Origin: Lepidostoma basale
Taxonomy: Eukaryota; Arthropoda; Insecta; Trichoptera; Lepidostomatidae
Assembly (NCBI GenBank): GCA_022606425.2
Contig: JAHDVF020001509.1
Coordinates: 1-64,000 of the forward strand
Direction: 5' to 3'
DNA length: 64,000 bases
Under the pieces are notes generated by a model. The model was not told the DNA's origin. It saw only the letters and a list, made by a program, of their open reading frames with translations, and ran no database searches. How positions within the stretch are numbered: position 1 is the first letter of the stretch; every line of letters begins with the position of its first letter. Shown piece after piece: positions 31,863 to 42,149 of the stretch. Both the position numbers and the translations under genes were made by a program.

Positions 31863-32099
31863 AGGAAATATAAATCTGCCTTTATACATATACCTATGTA
31901 TTAATAGGCAGTGAACGCCAAATTTTTAATTCCACTATTATATTTTGAAGCAAAGCATGGAATAAGCAAAATATTTTGAATTTATGATGTGAGTGAGATA
32001 TTGATGATATAAAGTTGAATTCCGGTCTATGAAATGTGGCATATACAAAACTACAAAATGACCACACGGTGTAGAAAAAGGAACATCACGAATTAATAC

Positions 32100-32392
32100 C
32101 AGTCATCATCGGCTGTCGCTCGCATCCGAGGAAGACTGTCCTTCGAGGTTGTGGGTCCTTATGTGGCTAAAGAGTCCGATCTTGGACCCTCATACTTTGT
32201 GGCATCTAGAGCAGAGGAAGGCGTTGGCAGTAGAGCCTTCACCGTCTCCCGATAGTCTCTCCTGTCTTCTCCTCCTCCTCTCTGCGGCGTCGTCTTTGCG
32301 CCGTGCTTCAGAGGTCCTGCGTGCCTCAATGTATTGTTGTACTCCACCTAGGTCTGTCTTCTGCAATCTTTTCCCAGCATGATCCCAGCTGA
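32100..32392 (-). mobile_element. LINE C-terminal fragment with zinc-finger-like end
   Basis: Minus strand: CSRCHKV then, after a stop, GSKIGLFSHIRTHNLEGQSS. The C-x2-C ... H-x3-H spacing and the SxIGLxSHxRTH phrase are typical of the extreme C terminus of certain endonuclease-reverse transcriptases. Upstream is an R-rich stretch, RRDYRETVKALL. Confidence 0.6.
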
Positions 32393-32399
32393 CATATGA

Positions 32400-32840
32400 G
32401 TTCTCGAGTGTCCATTATTAGTGGGTAGCAATAAGTGTAGTGTAGTTCTCGAGACGTTTAGTGTGCGATAGTTCTAAATGTGCAATCCGCTGAGCCGCGC
32501 CCGTCGGGATGGCGCGATGATCCCGTGTCCCTAAATCCGACACCGGCCCTCGACTCACACCCGGCGGGCCACATTCTGGGGAGAGGGTGCGAAAAAAATG
32601 ACAAAGTTAGGAGGACTCACGGGAGGTCCGGCGGACCACCGCGGCCCGGCTCGGGTGACGGCGGGGCGGGGCGGGGGCAGGAGCGGCGGGGAGGCCGCGG
32701 GGTGCGATAACCCCACTCTAGGGACGAGTACAACACCCTCGCATGGATTTGGCAACGGAGAAATTAAAATGATCTCCTCCCCATCCAGCATTAATTGGCT
32801 TCAACCCCCACTGTTACCTTCCTCTAATTAAATACAAAGT
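32400..32840. promoter_or_regulatory. CpG-rich island, possible promoter
   Basis: The most GC-rich block outside atonal. It includes a hairpin ggtccggcggacc, and at about 32655-32690 four G-runs (GGGG, GGGG, GGGGG, GGGG) able to form a quadruplex. Frames run open simply because of composition. No protein family is seen. Could mark a promoter or untranslated exon of a gene outside the window. Confidence 0.35.
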
Positions 32841-32899
32841 TAGTGATTTTGTTAGCATTGACATTGTGATCACACATTATAACTACACTTTGATTCATA

Positions 32900-33032
32900 T
32901 GATTTTATTTTCTTCTACATTCGCCATCACCTTATAATTTAATATAATTTTTACAATAAGAAGGGAAAGTGAAACCGGAAACAGGTTTGTGAAAAGTGCA
33001 AAATATTAGTGAAGACACAATATTAAAAAAAA
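32900..33032 (+). repeat. H9 fragment, worn
   Basis: ataagaagggaaagtgaaac and ggtttgtgaaaagtgcaaaa follow the H9 order, with the palindrome and core damaged. Confidence 0.4.
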
Positions 33033-34382
33033 ATATGTTATGAAAAGAGTTGCAATGTTATCCGACATACTACTCGTATTATACGAGTATCATAGAATGC
33101 CATTGCTAGTTTAAAATCCAAGCAATATCGTAAATATATTGTACATAAATAAATAATTTTAATATCTATTAGAAAATCCTTTTTAAACGTGAATGATATC
33201 TAGTACTCGTATAACGAACAGTCCCCCCTGACATCCTTTCACATCCTTTTCTCGGGAGATTAAACACATTTTACCTACTTAAATTGACCTTAACGACATT
33301 AACTCTTGGAGAGATTTAATTGATTTGGAAATAAAATGGAAAAAATGTTGTATTTGAAATTTAACAAAAATTAACGGTTTCTCGCAATACGTTAAAATAT
33401 CAAAATGTGATTATTTAATTTTAAATTAATAAAAAATGTCGATATATAATATAGCAGGGTTGTAGGTAGGTATCCCCGAGGAGATGGAGCCTCTTGGATT
33501 ACACCACGTGTATGGTATGCATCTCTGTGAGATTTTCTCAGACTTACCGTCAAATTGCCGATCATCTTTACTCCTTTTTTGGTAAAAATTTTGACAGCCA
33601 CCGTTACTCAAAGTTTACGGTCAACCCAACATTTTTATGTTAGGTTTTAATTCGTTGAAATATTTTTTCTTATTATTACAGTAGAAAGACAAAAGTCAGT
33701 TTATTCAAATACTAGCATGTGATCAAACGTTAGGGGAGTCTTTTATGACAATCCAGGTTTCTTGCGTGTCCGATCGTTTAAGTAATTTCTATCTCGCAAT
33801 TGTATAACTTACAAGAACTTCATTCCGTTGAAAAGTGTTACGTTCTACTTTATACGTATAACACGTTACTGAAATTAAAAAAGAATTCCAATTTGCAATT
33901 TCTTTAATTTTTTTTTATTACTAGTTACCGCTGCAATAATTGAGTTCAACGACAACACTTCGATCTCAAAATATTAATCTCAGAGTATTAATCCTAAAGT
34001 TTGTAGAGTTATTTTTAAAAACCAAAGCCTTTACGTAATTAGATTAAAGTCTATGAATTTAATGCATTTTGGGGATCTCCAGGAGGTGAGGTCCGAAGGT
34101 TTCAAGTTTCCTCGCGTTCAAAAATTTTGGAAGACATCTTCTTGTGTTTCAGGTTCTTTCGTCATTTTTTATCAATTCTGCCGCAAGGGTGATCCATGAA
34201 ATTTCGATTGGATTTCACTCGCATCCCAATTTCAAGGAATTCTTAAACCATATATTAATAACTTTAGTATTTTAATCTCCTAAAAGAATATAATGTTTGA
34301 ACGAAAGCTTTTCGTTTTATTGTTATAGACAAGGAGAGTATAATTCAAGCAAATTTCTTTGCAATTAAAATTATTCATCAAC
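33033..34382. other. No gene seen
   Basis: AT-rich. A minus-strand frame at 33392-33601 ends in a perfect GTAAGT donor-like word but lacks an ATG and any family resemblance. Confidence 0.4.
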
Positions 34383-34384
34383 AA

Positions 34385-34620
34385 ATTATTAAATGTTTAT
34401 TACAATTCATGCCAACTAGTTTCGCTTGGTGCTTCATCAGGGCAGCATAATAATTATTATTAACTACTATTAAGTTATTATACTGCCCTGATGAAGCTTG
34501 AGTCCAAGCGAAACTAGATCGGATCAATTATAATAACCATACCGTGGTTAAATACAAATTATTCTATTATTATTTATTTTTAAATATCTAACCACAAAGT
34601 GAGTGCTTCATATGAAAATT
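34385..34620. repeat. H6 inverted pair with hammerhead-like motifs
   Basis: Right motif, plus: CTGATGA (34488-34494), extra A, stem II GCTTG/CAAGC with loop AGTC, GAAA (34510-34513), CTAG. Left motif, minus: CTGATGA, partly deleted stem II, GAAA, CTAG, TT. Its flanks TGCC and GGCA pair as stem I. Terminal module ctaaccacaaagtgagtgct follows. Confidence 0.8.
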
Positions 34621-34839
34621 AATTTAATGTTTCATCTTATAACTAAGAAATTATAAAAGAATCGTAACATTTGCATTTGATAAGATATATGTAATTAAAT
34701 TGTGTGCCGTTTCAAAATCTTTAAGATGAGTAAAACATAAAAAAAAACTTAACTCATAAACACTAAAAAATGTGTATTTTCGCCAAATACATTAATGAGA
34801 TGTGACACTCGAAGGGGGTGAACCACGTGACGCAGGTCT

Positions 34840-34980
34840 GCCCCGCGCATGCGTCAACCGACATGCGCATCGCCATGTCATCTGTCAAAACAATGCCGCT
34901 CTAATTCTGCTGACGAGCTCATCCCATTGGCTAAATGGACCCATCCAAAACCTAAATTGCATTTTTTTGTTTCTGTCGAG
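34840..34980 (+). promoter_or_regulatory. Candidate promoter with NRF1-like words
   Basis: GCGCATGCG (34845-34853) and catgcgcatcg (34863-34873) resemble NRF1/Ewg sites. cacgtgacgcagg and tcatctgtcaaaac precede an ATG. Composition is clearly different from flanks and the sequence is not repeated here. Confidence 0.4.
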
Positions 34981-35051
34981 ATGGCGAATGTTTTGTTTTT
35001 TTGTAATGCTCATGTTTCCGACTGCAACAGTGTTGTATCTTGGAATAACAG
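34981..35051 (+). CDS. Candidate first coding exon of an unknown gene
   Basis: Starts GAGATGGCG and ends AACAG followed by GTATTT, an acceptable splice donor. It would encode MANVLFFCNAHVSDCNSV and five or so more residues, with phase 2 at the junction. No downstream exon was identified in the window and the peptide is too short to assign. It could also be chance. Confidence 0.25.
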
Positions 35052-35214
35052 GTATTTTAGATGAACTTTTAAGTGAATGGAAATAAATTTATATTGACAG
35101 TTGAAGCTAGAACTGTTTTCATAAGGATTTTCCTAAATAAATGATTTTTGTCAGTGGCGTATTTGTAAGAAATGCTGGGCTCCAAGCGCTACAAATAATT
35201 TTATACTGTTAAAT

Positions 35215-35400
35215 TAAATAACTCTGTTTTTTGTATCACAATTATATTTTATTTTACGCGACAGCTGTTTCATCAACCTATGTTGACATCTACAACCTAT
35301 GTTATTGTAACACCTGATGATGTCAACATAGGTTGATGAAACAGCTGTCGCGTAAAATAAAATACAAATGTGATACACAATACAAATTTATTTATAATAA
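35215..35400. repeat. H2 inverted pair; right copy complete
   Basis: Plus motif: CTGATGA (35314-35320), extra T, stem II GTCAAC/GTTGAT (35322-35327, 35332-35337; six pairs with one G-U), loop ATAG, GAAA (35338-35341), CAGCTG, TC (35348-35349). The left arm keeps stem II, GAAA and CAGCTG but lost the CTGATGA core. Arms match for about 60 bp. Confidence 0.8.
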
Positions 35401-36572
35401 TTTAACTAATTTGACTATTTAAATAAATTTATGTTTAAAAAGCATTTTTATTGTGTATTTATTTTGTGATTTTTTTATAATACTATTATATTAAAACAAC
35501 ATACAACCGAATTTTGTAAAAACTTATTTAAATATTGAAATATCAAACATGAACCTTTATTTAGAATAACCTTGGGTGAGGCTTTAATGTTGCACGATAT
35601 TTATGTTTTCCATAATACAAATGTATCAATTACATATGAGTATTTCTAATGCAACTAAAAATATTTCGTGTTTTTTTTTAAAACCTACATTTCTCAGTAA
35701 TCGATGCTTACCGCTATTTCCCAAAAATAAGAGTCTTTCTAGGTTGAATATTGTACTACTACTTCTTTTTCCTCTCGGATTAAGTCGTGGGACCTGTTTG
35801 TGTCGTCAAATTGTCCTGGGAGGATAACGTCCAGCCATTCCTCCATCATTTCACTTCATCTTTGTAGATAGTTCTTAATATCGCGAAACCAGAATAAGCC
35901 GAGTCGCCGGGAGAGTGGAGTTGTTGCTAGAATTACTTCCGTATTTTGCAATATCCAGCACTGGAGTATTCTGGCAGATCGCGTGCCGCCGCCTGCGCCT
36001 TGCGAAACTTCCAATTTCCATTCTCCATAACAGAACTTTACCCCTATTGTGTTAGCAACAATAGCGCAGGTTCAGTACGGGACCATGAGACTCGCGGCTT
36101 TATTTATTCCTAATTTAGGGTATTATCCACCGTTTATTTAGCCGAATAAAGAGTCGCTCGCATCCGTCACGCCATCGCGGGATACACACTCCTATAATGC
36201 ACTTTTTATATTTCAAAATTACTATTAAATGATAATACAAGTATTTTACCGAGTGGTGGAAAGAATTTCCAACTCAATTATTGCATTACGAAATACTTTC
36301 TCATTGTGATGCATAATGGTTTGATTACCAATTCACTTATTGAAGAAGTGTACAAATGAGTCAGAATGTTTGGTTGCACCACGAGTCTTGGATTATATCA
36401 CACTCATAACAGAAAATATGGCTTTTGTATAATACGTTCTCGTTTCTTTTTTGGTGAAATATGTCCCGTAACAAGGGGCTGTGGAGTACACTCCTGGCAG
36501 ACATGAAATAACATGCCAGGGATATGGACTCACTTGACCTGGACAGAATTATATAATAATTATGCGTACCTA
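35401..36572. other. No gene; unique GC-richer block 35870-36180
   Basis: The block occurs once, lacks a coding frame and contains a POU- or homeodomain-like mix of ATTA words and cagcactggagtattctggc. It is a candidate regulatory element. Flanks are AT-rich. Confidence 0.4.
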
Positions 36573-36574
36573 GC

Positions 36575-36665
36575 TCAGAAACATCTAGAAAGCGGACGTT
36601 TTCATTCGTATTAATTATTTATTCTGAAGTTTCACATCATTGTTCAAGAAACAATCAATTAATTA
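36575..36665 (+). repeat. H1 3' half
   Basis: acatctagaaagcggacgtt and catcattgttcaagaaacaa. The hammerhead-like part is absent. Confidence 0.6.
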
Positions 36666-36689
36666 TTATATATTTTCGAGCAGGTAAGT

Positions 36690-37045
36690 TTTTGTTATAT
36701 CTATATTAGCGAATCCGACAGACGTTGTCCTGCCCGAAAGTTGGCTTGCCTGCTATTAGCGGGCAAGACAAATAATCACAATACCACAGAATTCGACATC
36801 AACGCCATCTATGGTAAACAAACATAACTATTAATTATTATCAGAAGATCAATTATTCATGAACTTCCCAGAAGGCTTAAACGGTCACCTACCGGGTCCA
36901 ATTGTGAATCTAAACCATTCAGGGACCCCTCAAACATACATAAAAAAATCATCAAAATCGGTCAAGTCATTTAGGAGGAGTTCAACTACATACGCTCGTA
37001 CAGAAGAATTTTATATAAAGATATTAATTACCATATATCATATGA
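36690..37045. repeat. Dispersed repeat of a type frequent in lepidopteran DNA
   Basis: gaatccgacagacgttgtcc, tcaacgccatctatgg, then aaaaatcatcaaaatcggtc and agtcatttaggaggagttca resemble recurring phrases I know from moth and butterfly introns. Single copy here. No coding capacity. Assignment is from memory. Confidence 0.35.
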
Positions 37046-37484
<439 letters not shown>

Positions 37485-37634
37485 TATAATAAAATGTTGA
37501 ACCGCAACCTTTGCTTCAACATCTTTCATATTAAAATAAAAATCTAGAAATGATGTTGAAAATAAATATAATAAAAAATTTCTTTATAATATACATTTAG
37601 TTTGATATTCCACTTGATGAGATCAACGAATCAA

Positions 37635-37910
37635 CAAATGGGTGAGAAAAGATTGGTTAAAAAGATAAATACAAGTGGATAGTATGAATGGAAAATAAGT
37701 CGTGGAAGGCTAAGGAAGATATGTCATGACCAAATTAATCAATTACTGAAAGGCGGCCATGTTCGAAGTCAGAACATCGACGAGCGTGCGTGTCACAGTG
37801 TGTGAATGTAGAAGAGGCGCGGAATTATGTCAGGATAGAACATTGTGGTGATCGATCCTCTCTACCTACTCCTACCGGGAAACGGCGTGATGGTTAATTA
37901 GTTAGTTAGA
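37635..37910 (+). mobile_element. RTE-B 3' end
   Basis: agtcgtggaaggctaaggaa, catgaccaaattaatcaatt and cggccatgttcgaagtcaga match the RGRPRKTWHDQIN...VGHVRSR region. The end ggaaacggcgtgatgg with a GTTA tail is intact. Confidence 0.75.
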
Positions 37911-38060
37911 TTTTCAGCTTCGATCGGTTTCGGCAGCTCGCTGCCATCTTCTGGTAAATGAGATATTTTTATAGGATGGAAACTGGTCGGATTTATTATC
38001 AATTTGAATAAAACTAAATACATATTATAAATTTCTTCTATTATATATACGCCATACTTT
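37911..38060 (-). repeat. H4 element with complete motif
   Basis: Minus strand: CAGAAGA (37953-37947), extra T, stem II GGCAG/CTGCC with loop CGAG, GAAA (37931-37928), CCGATC. Flanked on the right by the H4 arm tactaaatac-type sequence. Confidence 0.7.
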
Positions 38061-38094
38061 ATGTGGTTATGATGGTTTATTTCTATTTTTCTTT

Positions 38095-38420
38095 TTTATA
38101 CACTTTGTATATACGAGTACAACACTTATATTAATAAAATAAAATTACATAGACATGTTTCGGATAAACAGTCCTTCTTCAGTAAATATACATTTTACTG
38201 ATTATACTTCAGTAAAGATACATACAAGAAGAAGGACTGTTTGTTCGAAACATGTCTGTATAATTTTATTTTTTTAATATAAGTGTTGTATATACAAAGT
38301 GTATAAAAAAGAAAAATAGAAATAAAATATTATAAAGTTTTTTTTTTAATTTACATTACTTACAATGAACTCCTACCAAGAAATTTCAATTAGAAACATA
38401 AACATTTCTAATAATAACGA
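38095..38420. repeat. H10 inverted pair with terminal module
   Basis: Left, minus: CTGAAGA, extra A, GGA/TCC stem, GAAA, CATG, TC. Right, plus: the core reduced to AAGAAGA, then GGA...TTC, GAAA, CATG, TC. Arms pair tatacactttgtatatac with its inverse. Terminal module acaatgaactcctaccaaga is shared with H5 and with 60890-61030. Confidence 0.75.
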
Positions 38421-38464
38421 GTGTCAATAGCTCGTTACTAATCTGGTGTCCCTGGCGCCATGAG

Positions 38465-38710
38465 CCGAGATGAGGTGGACCGTGACGAGGGATCCGTAAG
38501 CCGCTGTGACTTAATGCGGTCCCAAATTACCGGCCGAGGAGGGGAGGGAGCTCCTTTGATCTCCCGAGCGAGAAGACCCAAATATGGCACACAACAACCT
38601 GCACACACTTTTTTGGCTGATTTTACGTTTGGTCCCGTTATGGGATGGGGTCCCATACTTCCACGACTTACACAAGTCCAATCAAATATGTATACACACC
38701 TCATCTTATT
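38465..38710. mobile_element. Possible MITE-like element
   Basis: Ten-bp inverted ends agatgaggtg (38468-38477) and cacctcatct (38697-38706) around a GC-rich interior with ggatggggtccc. No coding capacity and no second copy seen here. Confidence 0.35.
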
Positions 38711-38814
38711 GTCGTGTTCAGACTTAATGACAGAGTAATCATTTTATTTTGTAAATTCTTATTCCACGTAATCTAAAAATTGTATACAAGCGATGTGGAA
38801 AAAACAATTTTCCT

Positions 38815-39025
38815 TTTAAATAAAATAATAATACACTTTTAGTATTTGTATCTAAACCACTTTATTTGCTTACACCAACCGGTTTCGCTCCTGCCGGAGC
38901 TTCGTCAGGGTGAGGAACGAATGATACAATGTGGTTTAGATACAAATACTAAAAGTGTATTATTATTTTAATTAATAATGTCACATCACAAATTAAGCGC
39001 TTCATACGAATGTTCAAAAAATATT
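38815..39025 (-). repeat. H3 element with complete hammerhead-like motif
   Basis: Minus strand: CACC, CTGACGA (38908-38902), extra A, stem II GCTCC/GGAGC with loop GGCA (five pairs), GAAA (38886-38883), CCGG, TT, GGTG. CACC and GGTG pair as stem I. Outer arms acacttttagtatttgtatc and the inverse at 38933-38959 close the fold-back. Terminal module aatgtcacatcacaaattaa. Confidence 0.8.
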
Positions 39026-39029
39026 CCTT

Positions 39030-39262
39030 TTTATTTATTGTTTCTTGAACAATGATGTAAAATGACATATTAAATAATTAATAGGAATGAAAACGTGTGT
39101 TTTATACCAGTTTTATAATAATTTATGGGAATGACATGTTTTGTATCTCTAAAGCATTACATTTGATAATGCCTTAGACAGGTAAAATACGTCATTCCCT
39201 TAAATGATAATAAAACTTCTAGTAAACAAACATATTCAATCGTATTAATCATATTTAATCAA
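39030..39262. repeat. H1 inverted pair
   Basis: Minus copy (ttgtttcttgaacaatgatg to gggaatgacatgttttg) then plus copy (ttgataatgccttagacagg, taaaatacgtcattccc). Stem II GCCT/AGGT in the plus copy. Confidence 0.65.
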
Positions 39263-39294
39263 TAATTATGAAAATCTAGTGTACTAACCTCGTG

Positions 39295-39440
39295 AGGATA
39301 GAAGAAGCAGGGGGAGACCCCCCCACAAGAACAATTGTTGGTGGCTGGATGCAGAAGGCCCAAGATAGGAGTGTGTGGAGAGGTATAGGAAGACCAACGT
39401 CCATCTGTGGATGAAATATACTGTATTATTGTATAAGTAA
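39295..39440 (+). mobile_element. RTE-like 3' fragment
   Basis: RRSRGRPP then NNCWWLDAEG resembles the RGRP...W end of RTE-like proteins. Too short to place in a named group. Confidence 0.4.
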
Positions 39441-39559
39441 ATAATAATCAACGCCTCCCGTTTTTTTATTGATAAAATTGTGTTGTTTTTCGAAGCTATT
39501 ATTTTTGTGAATTTCTTTCAATTGAAAGGACAGGTCACTCCAATTGGAAGGTGTGTAAA

Positions 39560-39965
39560 TCACATACATAGTAAATTACGGCCTTTACCAAAACACCCAA
39601 AACATGTAACCTGGCTGTAGAGAACCAACCCATAGAACAGGTAAGAACCTTCAGGTAACTAGGGCATAGATCTGGTTAGAGGAGCTGATCGGCGGGAAAA
39701 AGTACAAACCCAAGTCAAACTCCAGTTCTCTAAAATCCACAATATGGAAAAAACAAAGATATGGCCATTAGGAGTAAGATAAGAATCGTATTGCGTTGAG
39801 GCAAGGGCATACACAGTCAGAACCAAACAAATTCTGAGGACTTCCCAGCTGAAGACAATGAGAACGATAGCAGGCAAGACACCGAGAGATCGCACGAGGA
39901 ATACCAGAATTAGAAAGATATGTGAGGTTGAGGATATTGGAGTGAGGTTGAGGACACCACCAGAC
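39560..39965 (+). mobile_element. RTE-D fragment, heavily mutated
   Basis: aaccaacccatagaacaggt matches the PIEQV part of RTE-D. Then MRTIAGKTPRDRTRNTRIRK and ICEVEDIG match its later part. Many frame breaks. Confidence 0.65.
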
Positions 39966-40074
39966 TCCCCTATATTTATTTATTTATTATTACGATAACT
40001 TCTATTTTAAGTGCGCCGTTTTATAAAATCAATTACTCTAAGGGCGCACTAGTAAAATAATGACCGAACAGTGT

Positions 40075-40325
40075 AGTTTTTAGAATAATAATTAAATTAA
40101 ACGATGTTTTTTAACTACTTCCACTTTTGTCTTTATTTAGACAGCGACCGGTTTCGCCAGGCTTGCTGGCATCGACAGACTGGTGCCAGCGAGCCTGGCG
40201 AAACCGGTCGCTGTCTAAATAAAGACAAAAGTGGAAGTAGTTAAAAAACATCGTTTTATTTAATTATTATTTAAAATGAACTTCCATCAAGAGATTTCAG
40301 TAAAATCATTTGATTAGTTTTTAGA
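40075..40325. repeat. H5 near-perfect palindrome with hammerhead-like motifs
   Basis: The inner arms agree at 71 of 72 bases, with about 20 bp further out nearly matching. Left motif, minus: CTGTCGA (40178-40172), extra T, stem II GCCAG/CTGGC, loop CAAGC, GAAA (40155-40152), CCGG, TC. Right motif is its mirror with a shortened core. The near identity suggests recent insertion or gene conversion. Terminal module aaaatgaacttccatcaaga follows on the right. A second H5 pair is at 56790-57010. Confidence 0.85.
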
Positions 40326-40960
40326 AGTTTCATAAGTTTACCGTTTATCTTCATACTTCATACTAACACGGAGGCTATTCCACGCCAACGGACCCGCAAC
40401 GCTGAAAGCACGATCATAGAAACTTACTTTATTGGCTCTGACTGGAATTGTTATGTTGTTTGCATTTGTTTCAACTGATCGGAGTAAACGTTGCCTTTCC
40501 GTTGGCATGGGTGTCACGAGGTCTGAAATATACGCTGGCGCTCTCTTGTGTTGAGCTTAAAACATAGTAAAACACAATTAGTATTTTACTCGCTCTCGGA
40601 TCTTAAGCCAATGAAGTTCCTTCATGACAGTGTTGTCCCATAATCAATCGGGCAGCATGGAATACGCTTTGTATTCTGTTTAATTGATTATTTGACAATC
40701 CAGCGTACATTCCGTTGCAATAATCTAAACGTGACACCATAAAATAATTTACGAGGGTCCTAGCTTGATCAATAGGTAAACATCTCCTTATATGTTTAAG
40801 CTGTCTCAATTGGAAAAAACCAGACTTAACAAGCCTTGATATGTACGTATCGTAAGACAGATTGCTATCTAAAAACTTTAAACTCTTTGAAGGAGATATT
40901 TCTATCCCTCTTATTTTCAAAGGGTCACTATAAACTTCATATTGCATTACATAATCAGAC
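40326..40960 (-). mobile_element. CR1/L2-like reverse transcriptase C-terminal fragment
   Basis: Minus strand: FLDSNLSYDTYISRLVKSGF, FQLRQLKHIRRCLPIDQA, LVNYFMVSRLDYCNGMYAGL. After a frameshift come ELHWLKIRERVKY, RAPAYISDLV and FYDRAFSVAGPLAWNSLR. The phrases SRLDYCN and FSVAxPxxWNSLP are hallmarks of CR1/L2-type thumb and C-terminal regions. Catalytic blocks are missing. Confidence 0.8.
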
Positions 40961-41085
40961 TCATGGGAATCGTCTTCGTGGAAGACCTCCTAAAAGATGG
41001 AAAGATAGCTGGAAAGGAGGAGCAGTCCTCTGGAGAACAGACCACAGAGATCTACAACAAGGAAGAATAAGAAGAAGGAGTAAAT
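40961..41085 (+). mobile_element. RTE-D-like 3' end
   Basis: HGNRLRGRPPKRWKDSW, then an AAG-rich tail. Confidence 0.6.
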
Positions 41086-41334
41086 GATAAAGTTACTCGA
41101 ATTTCCAATTTATACTGATCTCGTAAGATTTACATTAAATTATTAGGTCACTACAATATATCCCAATCATATCTAGATTTCCAGAATATCCCTCTAGAAA
41201 GAAAAAACTGCTTCTCCTAACGGTAAAGATTCTCGACAAAATTTATAAATGATACAGTTAGTAAAACTTTTTAACATCAATTTAATCTTGGTTATAGTTT
41301 AATTAGATTAATTTGATAATGCTATATTTTCTTC

Positions 41335-41512
41335 GACCGTCATCGGCTACTTTTTCCATTCACCCAGCTTGTATACAATTTTAAACATTCTTCTCTCATC
41401 CATGCGTTCCATGTATCCAAACCAACTGAGTGATCCTTTTTTAATTTTACTTGGACGCATTCGTCTGCCCTACATTTCTTCTTATTTCTTCGTTTAGTAA
41501 TCTACCATACAT
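41335..41512 (-). mobile_element. RTE-B fragment
   Basis: Minus strand gives the KGSLSWFGYMERMDERRMFK-like region. It breaks off before the RGRPRKTW block. Confidence 0.65.
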
Positions 41513-41932
41513 CGATTGTTTGTTCTATCATATATCTTTGTGAATATCATGTAGGGAAAACGACATATGATACAATTTAAGAAATGAAAATGTAGTATTT
41601 AAGATATAAACTGTTATCTCAATAATAAAGGAGGAATTATTCTGTTTGTCCCGATTTTTTTTTCCATCAGAATGTATTTAATGAATGTATTACCAGCAAG
41701 TGAAACAAAAGGTTTGCGATGTAAAGATAGCATGGCTCGGGGTTAGCAACATTTTGTTTATTAAAAACAAAGTCATTTTCTCACAATAATTATTACATTC
41801 AACTAATCGCAACATACAGCGTAACTGTTAGCTAATTCCAAGATCTTACTTCCATTCTGAATTTTGAAATCAGGGATGCAAATGAGTCGTGCACAGGTGA
41901 GAATAATGGATTCCTCTATACTCCCTCATATT
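41513..41932. other. No gene seen
   Basis: AT-rich non-coding sequence without recognised repeats. Confidence 0.45.
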
Positions 41933-41934
41933 GT

Positions 41935-42075
41935 GTTGCAAGGCCGACCCTAAAAGGAAGACGACCCCCGTGCAGACCACCAAGAAGATGAATCGACAGC
42001 TGGGAATTGACCTAGGAGACCAATCCCTTTTGGAAACAGGCCACAAGGCTTACATTAAGAAGAAGAAGAATTATA
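41935..42075 (+). mobile_element. LINE 3' fragment with AAG tail
   Basis: RKTTPVQTTKKMNRQLGIDL, then GDQSLLETGHKAYIKKKK and an AAGAAG tail. The ending style is RTE-like, but the group is not clear. Confidence 0.4.
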
Positions 42076-42149
42076 TTTTCGCTTACAAAACAGGCAAAAT
42101 TCAGAATAAATTCAGAAATCTAAACTTGTGACCGACATTCAAGGAGATG

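Noticed and set aside
32480..32831. Overlapping frames in the GC-rich island
   Set aside because: All frames stay open because stop codons are rare in GC-rich sequence. None looks like a protein.
33392..33601. Minus-strand 69-codon frame with a GTAAGT donor-like word
   Set aside because: It starts at a GTG rather than an ATG, has no family resemblance and no supporting promoter or acceptor.
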